A stretch of DNA of 64,000 bases, from positions 216,166 to 280,165 of the forward strand of contig NZ_LR746530.1 of assembly GCF_902729425.1 (NCBI RefSeq), in the 5' to 3' direction. The translations under genes and the position numbers were made by a program. Position 1 is the stretch's first letter. Each line of letters opens with the position of its first letter. The notes under the pieces are model-generated. The model was not told the DNA's origin and made no database searches. It saw only the letters and a program-made list of their open reading frames with translations. The stretch is from Magnetospirillum sp. SS-4. GTDB taxonomy: Bacteria; Pseudomonadota; Alphaproteobacteria; Rhodospirillales; Magnetospirillaceae. Below are positions 46,937-54,754 of this stretch, piece after piece.

Positions 46937-46968
46937 AGAGGGTGGCTTCGGCCACCCTCTTTTCTTTT
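46937..46968 (+). terminator. Rho-independent terminator of the porin gene
   Basis: A ten-base-pair stem AGAGGGTGGC (46937-46946)/GCCACCCTCT (46951-46960) has a stable UUCG tetraloop and is followed by TTTCTTTT (46961-46968). It lies 28 bp after the porin stop. Confidence 0.93.
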
Positions 46969-46979
46969 GGGAATTCCCT

Positions 46980-49547
46980 ATGTCGCAAGACCTGATCGAC
47001 CGGGCCCTGGCCTTTCATCGCGCCGGCCAGTTGGGCAAGGCCGAGCCGCTGTACCGCGAGGTCCTGAGCTGTGATCCCGGCAACGCCGCCGCCCTGCATC
47101 TGATGGGGGTGATGGCGCTTCAGACCGGCCATCCCGACCATGCGGTGGAATGGATCGGCCGCGCCCTGGCGGCCCGGCCGGATTTTCCCGAGGCCCACAA
47201 CAATCTCGGCAACGCGCTGAAGGCCATGAACCGGACCGAGGCGGCGGCGACGTCGTTTCGCCGCGCCCTGGAGCTGCGTCCGGACATGGCCGAGGCCCAC
47301 AACAATCTGGGTATCTGCCTGCTGGGCCTGGATCGGGCCGGCGATGCTTGTACCGCTTTCGAAACGGCCATTGGCCTGCGCCCGGATTACCCCGAGGCCA
47401 CTGCCGGCCGCGCCCAGGCGCTGGAACGGCTGGGCCGCTGGGCCGATGCGGCGGCGGCGTGGAACGCCGCCATCGCCCTGGTTCCGGGCGTGGGGGATTT
47501 CCGCAATTCCCTGGGCAATTGCCTGCGCCGGCTGGGGCGGCTGAATGACGCCGCCGAGGCCTATGGCGAGGCGGTTCGCCTGCGGCCCGATTTCGTCGAG
47601 TTTCACGTCAATCACGGCGTCGCCCTGACCGATTGCCGGCGGCTGGGCGAGGCCGAATCCCGCCTGCGCGCCGCCCTGGCCCTGGTTCCCGACCACGTCC
47701 GCGCCACCATCGCGCTGGGCATCGTCCTGGGTCTGGGCGACAGACTGGATGACGCCGCCGAAACATTGCGCCGGGCGGTGGATCTGGCCCCGGATTTCCC
47801 GCCGGCCCACGTCAATCTCGGCCTGATCCTGCTGCGAACCGGCGAACTGGACGAGGCCGTCCGGTGCCAACATGCCGCCCTTCGCCTGCAACCCGAATAT
47901 GCCCTGGCCCATAACGGCCTGGCCATGGCGCTGGCGGCGCGGCAATCGCCGGATCAGGCGCTGGACTCGGTCGCTACCGCCCTTCGCCTGCGCCCCGATC
48001 TGGCCGAGGCCCACCTTACCCGCGCCAATATCCTGAAGATGCTGGGCCGCAAGGAGGAATGCGCCGCCGCATTGAAGGAGGCGGCGCGGCTCAATCCGGC
48101 CTCGGCCGAGATCCATACCGCCCTGGGACGGGTTCTGTTCGAACAGTGGCTGCTGGACGACGCGGTCGCCGCCCATCGGCAGGCCCTGGAGTTGTGGCCC
48201 GATTTCCCGGCCGCCCAGCTCAATCTGGGCAACGCCTTGCAGGCGCTGGACCGGCAGCAGGACGCCGCGCTGCTGTACGAGGCGGTGATTTCCCGTCACC
48301 CCGATCATGCGCTGGCCTTCGGCAACCTTTTGAACAACATCATGTATCGCGACGATCTCGACGCCGAGGCGGTGGGAGAGGCGCACCGCCGCTATGGCCG
48401 CGCCATGGCCCGGCCGCGGCCGGATTCGTCCGATCCGGCGGGGACGGCGTCCGATTCCGGCAAAATTCGGATCGGGTACCTGTCGTCGGACCTGCGTAAC
48501 CATCCGGTGGGGACCAATCTGCTGCCGCTGATCCGGAACCATGATCGTTCCGCATTCGAAATACACTTTTACGCCCATGTAAGCAAGACCGACGCCCATA
48601 CCGACGAGTTCCGCGCCCTGGCCGATGGCTGGCACGACATCACCGCCCTGACCGATGCCGCCGCCGCCGCCCGGATTCGCGCCGACGGCATCGACATTCT
48701 GGTCAGCCTGGCCGGCCGGTTCGACCAGAACCGCCCCCAGATCTGCGCGTTCCGGCCGGCGCCCATCCAGATTTCCATGCACGACGTCGCCACCAGCGGC
48801 CTGGAGGAGATGGACTATATCGTCGGGGACGGCCGTCTGCTGGCCCGGCCCAGCGCCGAGTATTTCAGCGAGCGGCGTCTGCGGCTGCCCAGCTTCTACG
48901 TCGCCGGGCCGCCGCCAGGCGCGTCGCCGGTTCCCGCCGTCCCCCGCCACGGCCCGCCGGTGTTTTGCAGCTTCAACAACCCCATCAAGATTTCCCCGAC
49001 GATCGCCCGGGCGTGGGGGGCCATTCTCGCCGCCCTGCCGGATTCCAGGCTGGTCCTCAAATTCCACGAGGCCTATGGATCGCCGACCCTTCGCGAACGC
49101 CTGTCCGAACGGCTGATCGCGGCCGGCGCCCGGCCCGGCCAGATCGAGATGGTGGGGACCAAGGAGCCCTACGAGGCCTTCATCGCCCGGTATCACCATG
49201 TGGACGTCGCCCTGGACACCGCCCCGTTCAGCGGGTCGACCACCAGTTTCCAGGCCCTGTCCATGGGGGTGCCGGTTCTGACCATGCCCCAGGACCGCAT
49301 GGTCAGTCGCTGGACCGCCTCGATGCTGCGCACCGTCCGGCTGCCCGGGCTGATCGCCGACGGTCCCGAGGATTACGTGGCCAAGGCCATCGCCCTGGCC
49401 CGGTCGGTGGACGACTGGCGCGGCCGCCGGGCCGAGCTGAGCCAGCGGACGCTGGCGTCGTCGCTGTGCGACGGTCCCGGCTGGACCCGGCGGCTGGAGC
49501 GGCTCTACCGGGCGGTGTGGCAGAGGCATCGCCGGGGGCGGCGGTAG
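46980..49547 (+). CDS. TPR-repeat O-linked N-acetylglucosamine transferase, SPINDLY family
   Basis: An 855-aa cytosolic protein. Residues ~1-460 hold about twelve tetratricopeptide repeats (recurring AEAHNNLGNAL, RALELRPDMAEAH, LGRxxDAA). Residues ~490-850 are a glycosyltransferase family 41 domain with KIRIGYLSSDLRNHPVG (core GYLSSDLRNHPV), DILVSLAGRFDQNRP and FCSFNNPIKISP. LDTAPFSGSTTSFQALSMGVPVLT is represented by the core PFSGSTTSFQAL. Bacterial relatives modify flagellins, adhesins or cytosolic proteins with a sugar. The target is unknown. It lies behind the porin terminator, so it probably has its own weak promoter within 46910-46979. Confidence 0.88.
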   Translation: MSQDLIDRALAFHRAGQLGKAEPLYREVLSCDPGNAAALHLMGVMALQTGHPDHAVEWIGRALAARPDFPEAHNNLGNALKAMNRTEAAATSFRRALELRPDMAEAHNNLGICLLGLDRAGDACTAFETAIGLRPDYPEATAGRAQALERLGRWADAAAAWNAAIALVPGVGDFRNSLGNCLRRLGRLNDAAEAYGEAVRLRPDFVEFHVNHGVALTDCRRLGEAESRLRAALALVPDHVRATIALGIVLGLGDRLDDAAETLRRAVDLAPDFPPAHVNLGLILLRTGELDEAVRCQHAALRLQPEYALAHNGLAMALAARQSPDQALDSVATALRLRPDLAEAHLTRANILKMLGRKEECAAALKEAARLNPASAEIHTALGRVLFEQWLLDDAVAAHRQALELWPDFPAAQLNLGNALQALDRQQDAALLYEAVISRHPDHALAFGNLLNNIMYRDDLDAEAVGEAHRRYGRAMARPRPDSSDPAGTASDSGKIRIGYLSSDLRNHPVGTNLLPLIRNHDRSAFEIHFYAHVSKTDAHTDEFRALADGWHDITALTDAAAAARIRADGIDILVSLAGRFDQNRPQICAFRPAPIQISMHDVATSGLEEMDYIVGDGRLLARPSAEYFSERRLRLPSFYVAGPPPGASPVPAVPRHGPPVFCSFNNPIKISPTIARAWGAILAALPDSRLVLKFHEAYGSPTLRERLSERLIAAGARPGQIEMVGTKEPYEAFIARYHHVDVALDTAPFSGSTTSFQALSMGVPVLTMPQDRMVSRWTASMLRTVRLPGLIADGPEDYVAKAIALARSVDDWRGRRAELSQRTLASSLCDGPGWTRRLERLYRAVWQRHRRGRR

Positions 49548-49616
49548 GAAGAAACTGCCGCCATCCTCGGGCCAAGACCCGATAATGCCGGCTTCCCGAC
49601 AGGCGTGGCTGTTTGA

Positions 49617-49629
49617 TATCAATAGGTTA
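49617..49629 (+). promoter_or_regulatory. IHF binding site (perfect consensus)
   Basis: TATCAATAGGTTA matches the IHF consensus WATCAANNNNTTR at every fixed position. It lies immediately upstream of the sigma-54 element, centred near -37 relative to the predicted start. DNA bending by IHF typically brings an enhancer-bound activator to sigma-54 polymerase. It partly overlaps a 10-bp palindrome TTGATATCAA at 49613-49622. Confidence 0.65.
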
Positions 49630-49633
49630 TGGT

Positions 49634-49649
49634 TGGCATCACCCTTGCA
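49634..49649 (+). promoter_or_regulatory. Sigma-54 (RpoN) promoter
   Basis: TGGCATCACCCTTGCA fits the -24/-12 consensus TGGCAC-N5-TTGCW, with GG at 49635-49636 and GC at 49647-49648 separated by exactly 10 nt. Transcription would start near 49660, giving a 22-nt leader to ATG 49682 with a GAGGTGA ribosome site. Confidence 0.8.
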
Positions 49650-49681
49650 AGACTGTTTCCGCCCTTGCTCTGAGGTGAGTC

Positions 49682-50713
49682 ATGTCGGTTTCCGCCGTAT
49701 CGTCCCCCGTCCAGCCGTCCGACACGCTCGAGTCGATCGTGCCCCGGCTGCCGTCGGAAAATGCCGCCACCGCCAACCCTGATTCGTCGCGGCTTGGCAT
49801 GTTCGCCGAGGGTGACGACGAACCGTCGTTCTGGGATTTCCTCGACGTCATCAACCCGCTTCAGCACATTCCCATCGTCAATTCCGTCTATCGGGAACTG
49901 ACCGGCGACAAGATCGGCGTCGGCGCCCGTCTGGTCGGGGGAACCCTGTTCGGCGGCCCCATCGGCCTGATCGGGGCCGCGTTGAACAGCGTGCTGGAAG
50001 AGGCCACCGGCCATGACGCCGGCGGTCATCTGATCGCCCTGTTCAAGGACGAGAACGCCCCGGCCGCCGCCACCGCCGTGGCCGCCGCGCCGTCGACCCC
50101 GCCGGCATCGGCAGATGCAACGCCGTCCATCGGCAAGACCGAGGATGTGACCGCCGCCCGGCCGGTGCTGCTGCCCGACATGCCGGAGTCCGCCGCCGGC
50201 CGGCCGGTCGCGGACGCTTCCACCCCCGGGGCCGCCATCGCCCAGGCCGCCGCCACTCCGCCGTCCGTCCAGGCGGCCGTCCAGGCCGCGCCACCGCCGC
50301 CGGCCGCCGCCCCGGTTGCTCCGGTGGCCGCCGCCGAGCACAATCCGATGCCGCTTCTGAACAGTCGCCAGGGCCGTCTGATGCCGTTGCCGCCCCGAAC
50401 CACGCCGGTCGCCACCCGCTCGCCGCCGGCGCTCGGCATTGCCATTTCCAACAACAGTTCCCGGTCCAATACCCCCATCACCGGCTCGCAACCCAGCCGC
50501 ACGCCGGTCAGCCCGGCCATGGTGCAGCAGATGGCGGCGAGTCAGGCCGCCGGCGGTTCGTCGGGATTGTCGGCCATCGCCGGCCAGCCCGCCGCCCCGT
50601 CGTCGTCCGGCGACTGGTTCAGCGGCGCCATGATGGATGGCCTGTCAAAGTACGAGCGCAACGCCCGCCTGGGCAAACCGGCGCCGCCAGGGATCATTTC
50701 CGAGATGCAATGA
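49682..50713 (+). CDS. Unknown protein with conserved N-terminal domain and Pro/Ala-rich low-complexity region
   Basis: A 343-aa protein with no assigned family. Residues ~50-125 are a conserved-looking domain (FLDVINPLQHIPIVNSVYREL, then GVGARLVGGTLFGGPIGLIGAAL with a glycine-rich hydrophobic hairpin). Residues ~125-225 are Ala/Pro-rich and presumably disordered. A C-terminal motif with WFSGAMMDGLSKYERNARL closes the protein. No signal peptide is seen. The glycine-rich hydrophobic segment could insert in a membrane. The sigma-54/IHF promoter implies regulated expression. In alphaproteobacteria such promoters often serve flagellar or nitrogen genes. It overlaps the convergent unknown gene by 20 bp. 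Confidence 0.75.
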   Translation: MSVSAVSSPVQPSDTLESIVPRLPSENAATANPDSSRLGMFAEGDDEPSFWDFLDVINPLQHIPIVNSVYRELTGDKIGVGARLVGGTLFGGPIGLIGAALNSVLEEATGHDAGGHLIALFKDENAPAAATAVAAAPSTPPASADATPSIGKTEDVTAARPVLLPDMPESAAGRPVADASTPGAAIAQAAATPPSVQAAVQAAPPPPAAAPVAPVAAAEHNPMPLLNSRQGRLMPLPPRTTPVATRSPPALGIAISNNSSRSNTPITGSQPSRTPVSPAMVQQMAASQAAGGSSGLSAIAGQPAAPSSSGDWFSGAMMDGLSKYERNARLGKPAPPGIISEMQ

Positions 50714-51914
50714 CATTGGGGGGCGACTTTCCGGAGGCGCCGAACATCCTGGCGATGAAGGCGACCAGATCGGGCAGGGGAGTGTCCTGCGTGACACCGG
50801 CGGCCTTGGCGCGTTCGACGAATTTGGCGACGTAGTCCAGATTGCCCGGCACGCCGAACGAGCGGCGGAACATGTCCTCGCCCAGGTGGTCGTGGATGTT
50901 GAGCGCCGTCACCGCCAGCTGGTCGGTCCGCAATCCCAGTTCGCCCACCAGCATCCTGGCCGGCAACCCGCCCATCTCGGACAGCAGGCCGGTGATGCGC
51001 ACCATCTGCTCGGCGTTGGGCAGCTGGGCGCGGACGTCGGGGTCGAGCAGCGTCGTGGTGAAGGCCGCCGGCCGCAGCCGTTTCTGGTCCGGAGTGAGAA
51101 CATCGGCCAACCGCGCCCGCCGGTCGGTTCCGGCGGAGGCCGGAACCGGCGCCTCCTCCACCGGCCTGATCGGGTCGACCGGCCGTTCGGCGGCGACGGG
51201 CTTGGGAGAGTCGGTCCTGGCGGGTTGCAGGAAGGTCGGAATGGCCTCGGGCAGGGTCGAGGGCACCGGTGGATCGTTCGGGCTTTTCTTCAGGCGGCGG
51301 ATATCCTCGGGAACCTTGTAGTCGAGGATGCGCTTGCCCAGGCGGCGGACCAGCTGCGGCGACAAGGTGGAATATTCCTGGACCAGCGGCACTTGCCAGT
51401 CGTGCCGCAGATGCTCCTTGAAGGCGTCGTAGAGCGCCTCGCCGCGGCCCCGCGCCGGGGCCTGCGCCGTCTGGCCGGCGGAAAACAGACGGACCAGGCG
51501 TTCCATCAGGCCGCCGCCGCCTTCGGCCCTGGGCGCGGTCCGGCCGCCGCCCTTGAGCGAGCGGTTGCCGCCGTCCAGGCGTTTGCGGAAGTGGCGCTTG
51601 GCGTGGGTGCGGACCACCATGGCGACCACGTCGTCGAGCGAACGTCCGCAGGCCAGCAAGGCGTCGGCCTCGTCCACCGCCACCCCCTGCTGATCCACCA
51701 GCAGGGCGCGGAAGCGTTCGGTATTGGCGCGAAAGGCCTTGAAGCAGCGATCCAGCAACTCGGGATCGTCCAGCACATGTTCCAGCACGCCCCGGCGCGG
51801 CAGCTTCTTCAGTTCGGGAACCAGCTGGGCCATGACCTCGGCCACCGGACCTTCGAGGGTCAGGTTGATCCTGCGGACGATTTCGGCCTGGGATTCGGAG
51901 GGCAACCGCGGCAT
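50694..51914 (-). CDS. Unknown protein, paralogue A of a tandem pair
   Basis: A 406-aa soluble protein, family not recognised. The N-terminal helical region has GPVAEVMAQLVPELKKLP and DPELLDRCFKAFRANTERFRALLVD. The central region has a basic RTHAKRHFRKRL, then ALYDAFKEHLRHDWQVPLV. A Pro-rich linker (~residues 205-250) leads to the C-terminal domain (LADVLTPDQKRLRPAAFTTTLLDPDVRAQLPN, ending LVAFIARMFG). All three blocks recur in the same order in the gene just upstream (51988-53076), so the two arose by tandem duplication. Start ATG 51914, no strong ribosome site. Confidence 0.75.
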   Translation of the reverse strand: MPRLPSESQAEIVRRINLTLEGPVAEVMAQLVPELKKLPRRGVLEHVLDDPELLDRCFKAFRANTERFRALLVDQQGVAVDEADALLACGRSLDDVVAMVVRTHAKRHFRKRLDGGNRSLKGGGRTAPRAEGGGGLMERLVRLFSAGQTAQAPARGRGEALYDAFKEHLRHDWQVPLVQEYSTLSPQLVRRLGKRILDYKVPEDIRRLKKSPNDPPVPSTLPEAIPTFLQPARTDSPKPVAAERPVDPIRPVEEAPVPASAGTDRRARLADVLTPDQKRLRPAAFTTTLLDPDVRAQLPNAEQMVRITGLLSEMGGLPARMLVGELGLRTDQLAVTALNIHDHLGEDMFRRSFGVPGNLDYVAKFVERAKAAGVTQDTPLPDLVAFIARMFGASGKSPPNVIASRK

Positions 51915-51987
51915 CGACGATCCGATCTGGTCAGCGTCTCTCCGGATGTTAGGGCCGAATTCAGGGAACGCCCAGCCCTACCTTCGC

Positions 51988-53076
51988 TCAGCCCCGCCGT
52001 GCCCGATGGCCGAAACGGGCAAAGACGCCGCGCATGAAGATGGCGCAGTCCAGGACATCGGAATCCGGCCCGATTCCCCGCAATCTGGCCCGGTCGACGA
52101 TGCGGGCCACCAGTTCGGGGTCGGCGTGGGGGCCGAACAGGCGTCCGAACACCGTGCTGCCGATGCTGTCGTGGGCCACGATCAGCATTACCGCCAGCTG
52201 GTCCTGACGCAGGCCGATGCCGTCCACCAGGGTGGCGGCGGGGACGCCGCCCACGCCGCGCAACACGTCGCCGATCTTGATGATCTGATCGGCGTTCGGC
52301 AGGGCGGCGCGGACCTCGGGGTCGAGCAGGGCGTTGTTGAAGGCCTCGGCCCGCAGGCGCAGGCGGTCCGGCGTCAGGATGTCGTCCAGCAGGGCGGTGC
52401 GGGGATGGGTGGGGCGGCAGGGCGGGGTCAGCGGCCTCGGCTGGGTCGCCATCGGCGGGAAGACGGCGTGCCCGGCGGTTCCGACCACCATCGGCTTGGA
52501 AGGCGGCATGTCGGGCCGGGTCGAGGCGTCGGGGTCGGCGATCAGGCGGGCCAGTGCCTCGGGCTCGCGGGCGTCGAGCAGCTTGGCGCCGATGCGGCGC
52601 ACCAGCGACGGCTCCATCCCGGCGTAGGACGGCACCAGCGGCACCTGCCATTCGTGCAGCAGATAGGCCTTGATGGCGTCGTACAGCTCGTCGGCGGGAC
52701 TGCGGGCCGGGCCGGCCTCGGCACGCGGGGCGATGGCGCGGCGGAAATAGCGCTTGGCGGCGGTTCGCACCACCATGGCGATGACCTCGGCCAGGGTGCG
52801 GCCGCACGACAGCGGCACATTGTCGTCGGAGACCGGCCGGCGGCGCTCGTCCACCAGCACGGTACGGAAGCGCTGGCGTTCCTGGCGGAAAATCTGGAAG
52901 CAACGGTTCAGCAGGCCGATATCGTCCAGAGTCCGGTCATAGGCCTGCTCGCGCGGCAAGGCCTTCAGTTCCGGGAGGAACTGTCCGAGAATCTCCACCA
53001 CCGGCCCCTGAAGGGCGTTGTTGATTCTGGCGACAGCCGTCGCCGTATCGGTCATGGCGTCTACACCCGCTCCCAC
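51988..53076 (-). CDS. Unknown protein, paralogue B of a tandem pair
   Basis: A 362-aa protein from GTG 53076, or 355 aa from ATG 53055. I prefer GTG because AAGGAG lies 6 nt upstream. Shared blocks with paralogue A are GPVVEILGQFLPELKALP, LLNRCFQIFRQERQRFRTVLVD, the basic RTAAKRYFRRAI, ELYDAIKAYLLHEWQVPLV, ILTPDRLRLRAEAFNNALLD and LDCAIFMRGVFARFG. The Pro-rich linker differs in sequence and length. No membrane helix or signal peptide is seen. A CRP-like class II promoter lies upstream. Function is unknown. Confidence 0.75.
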   Translation of the reverse strand: MGAGVDAMTDTATAVARINNALQGPVVEILGQFLPELKALPREQAYDRTLDDIGLLNRCFQIFRQERQRFRTVLVDERRRPVSDDNVPLSCGRTLAEVIAMVVRTAAKRYFRRAIAPRAEAGPARSPADELYDAIKAYLLHEWQVPLVPSYAGMEPSLVRRIGAKLLDAREPEALARLIADPDASTRPDMPPSKPMVVGTAGHAVFPPMATQPRPLTPPCRPTHPRTALLDDILTPDRLRLRAEAFNNALLDPEVRAALPNADQIIKIGDVLRGVGGVPAATLVDGIGLRQDQLAVMLIVAHDSIGSTVFGRLFGPHADPELVARIVDRARLRGIGPDSDVLDCAIFMRGVFARFGHRARRG

Positions 53077-53159
53077 GACCGTCTCCTTTCCGCAGGGTGT
53101 TTGCCCGACCCCGTTCCAGGTATACCCCAGGACGAGGAGGCGCTGATAGATCGTTTGCA

Positions 53160-53202
53160 ATACTAGACGTGGATTCCATGCGCCGATGTGAAGGCGTTCA
53201 CA
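53160..53202 (-). promoter_or_regulatory. Candidate class II CRP/FNR-family-dependent promoter of paralogue B
   Basis: TGTGAAGGCGTTCACA at 53187-53202 contains the exact CRP core TGTGA-N6-TCACA and is a perfect 6-4-6 palindrome. On the minus strand a -10-like TAGTAT (rc of 53160-53165) follows. A start 7 nt further (about 53153) puts the palindrome centre at -41.5, the class II activator position. There is no T-run, so it is not a terminator for map. Confidence 0.6.
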
Positions 53203-53220
53203 CAAGGAGCGAATGAATCG

Positions 53221-54024
53221 TCAGGAGTAGGGCGGGCAGTGATGACCGGCGGGGGAAAGAGTGAATATTTCGCAACCGGTGGCGGTGACTCCGATGGAGT
53301 GCTCGAACTGGGCCGACAGCGATTTATCCTTGGTGACCGCCGTCCAGCCGTCCGCCAGGATCTTGGTGTCGGGCTTGCCGGCGTTGATCATCGGCTCGAT
53401 GGTGAAGAACATGCCGGCTTCCAGGACCGCGCCCTCGCCGGGGCGGCCGAAATGCATGATGTTGGGCGGCTCGTGGAACACCCGGCCCAGGCCGTGGCCG
53501 CAGAAATCGCGCACCACCGAGAAGCGGTGCCGTTCGACGAAGCTCTGGATGGCGTGGCCGATGTCGCCCAGGGTGGCGCCGGGCTTGACCGTCTCGATGG
53601 CGCGCATCAGCGATTCGTAGGTGATCTCCACCAGCTTCCGGGCCTTGATGCCGACCTTGCCGACGTAATACATGCGGCTGGAATCGCCGTGCCAGCCGTC
53701 CAGGATGGGGGTGACGTCGATATTGACGATGTCGCCGTCGTCCAGGACCCGGTCGCCGGGGATGCCGTGGCAGACTACATGGTTGACCGAGGTGCAGATG
53801 GATTTCGGAAAGCCGCGATAGTTCTTGGGGGCGTTGACGCCGCCCCTGGCGATGATGAACTCGGCGCACAGCCGGTCGATGGCGGCGGTGGTCACGCCCG
53901 GCACCACATGGGGGGCGATGAAGTCCAGGGTCTCGGCGGCAAGGCGGCCGGCCCTGCGCATTCCCTCGAAATCGGTGGGGCCGTGCAGGCGGATGCGTGA
54001 GTTTTCCCTGTCTTCCCGTTCCAT
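53221..54024 (-). CDS. map: Methionine aminopeptidase, type I
   Basis: Removes the N-terminal Met from nascent proteins, 267 aa. The five metal ligands are visible: Asp in VNIDVTP, Asp in GDSSRMYYVG, His in FCGHGLGRVFHEPP, Glu in FTIEPMIN and Glu in AQFEHSIGV. Start ATG 54024 follows GAAGGA by 4-5 nt. A longer frame from 54045 has no support. It follows sfsA by 7 bp and is probably co-transcribed with it. Confidence 0.96.
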   Translation of the reverse strand: MEREDRENSRIRLHGPTDFEGMRRAGRLAAETLDFIAPHVVPGVTTAAIDRLCAEFIIARGGVNAPKNYRGFPKSICTSVNHVVCHGIPGDRVLDDGDIVNIDVTPILDGWHGDSSRMYYVGKVGIKARKLVEITYESLMRAIETVKPGATLGDIGHAIQSFVERHRFSVVRDFCGHGLGRVFHEPPNIMHFGRPGEGAVLEAGMFFTIEPMINAGKPDTKILADGWTAVTKDKSLSAQFEHSIGVTATGCEIFTLSPAGHHCPPYS

Positions 54025-54031
54025 CGATCCT

Positions 54032-54754
54032 TCAGGTCCGTGCAAAATCGGCGGGGTTCGCCGTGATGGGCAAGGCCGGGCCGAGGGCGATGCCCTCTTG
54101 CGACAATCGGCAGGTATAGCAGATCGCCTCGACGCCGTCCCCTATTGCCTCGGCCAGGGCGGCGGCATAGGTGGGGTCGATGTCGGCGGCGGGACGAAAG
54201 CCCAGGCAGTCGGCGCGCTGCACCAGATAGACCATCACCGCCCGCTCTCCTGCCGCCACCCGGCCGCGCAGCTCGGTCAGGTGCTTGGCGCCGCGGGTGG
54301 TGACGGCATCGGGGAACTCGGCCCAGTCGCCGCGCTTCAGATGGACGTTCTTCACCTCCACCCAGCATTTGGGACGTCCGGAGGCTTCCAGCAACAGGTC
54401 GATGCGCGAATTGACGCCGTATCTGACCTCGCGCCGGATGGATTCGTAGCCCGCCAGTTCGGCGATCAGTCCGTCCCGGACGGCTTCGGCGACGATCAGA
54501 TTGGGATGGGCGGTGTTGACGCCCACCAGATGGCCGTCCACCGTCACCAGTTCCCAGTTCCATTTCAGCTTGCGATCCGGATTGGCGGCGGGCGACAGCC
54601 ACACTTCCGAGCCGGGAATGGCGGTGCCCAGCATGGCGCCGGAATTGGCCACATGGGCGGTGACCTCCTCGCCCGAATCCAGCGTCACGTCGGCCAGGAA
54701 GCGCTTGTAGCGGCGAATCAGGGTGGCGCGGACCAGGGGCTGGGGAAAACGCAT
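54032..54754 (-). CDS. sfsA: SfsA-family protein (sugar fermentation stimulation homologue)
   Basis: A 240-aa protein. The N-terminal OB-like DNA-binding part (RRYKRFLADVTLDSG, HVANSGAML) is followed by a PD-(D/E)xK-type nuclease-like core (SRIDLLLEASGRPKCWVEVKNVHL, core VEVKNVHLKRG). FPDAVTTRGAKHL and VYLVQRADC also occur. In E. coli SfsA stimulates maltose metabolism as a nucleoid-associated DNA binder, but its general role is unclear. ATG 54754 overlaps the methyltransferase stop by one base (TGATG). Confidence 0.9.
   Translation of the reverse strand: MRFPQPLVRATLIRRYKRFLADVTLDSGEEVTAHVANSGAMLGTAIPGSEVWLSPAANPDRKLKWNWELVTVDGHLVGVNTAHPNLIVAEAVRDGLIAELAGYESIRREVRYGVNSRIDLLLEASGRPKCWVEVKNVHLKRGDWAEFPDAVTTRGAKHLTELRGRVAAGERAVMVYLVQRADCLGFRPAADIDPTYAAALAEAIGDGVEAICYTCRLSQEGIALGPALPITANPADFART

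Noticed and set aside
47000..48300. Periodic similarity suggesting a tandem DNA repeat or CRISPR-like array.
   Set aside because: It reflects the 34-residue TPR protein repeats; DNA units are divergent and have no constant spacer pattern.
46914..49622. A 902-codon open frame on the minus strand.
   Set aside because: It is the antisense shadow of the TPR/GT41 gene; no family motifs are present.
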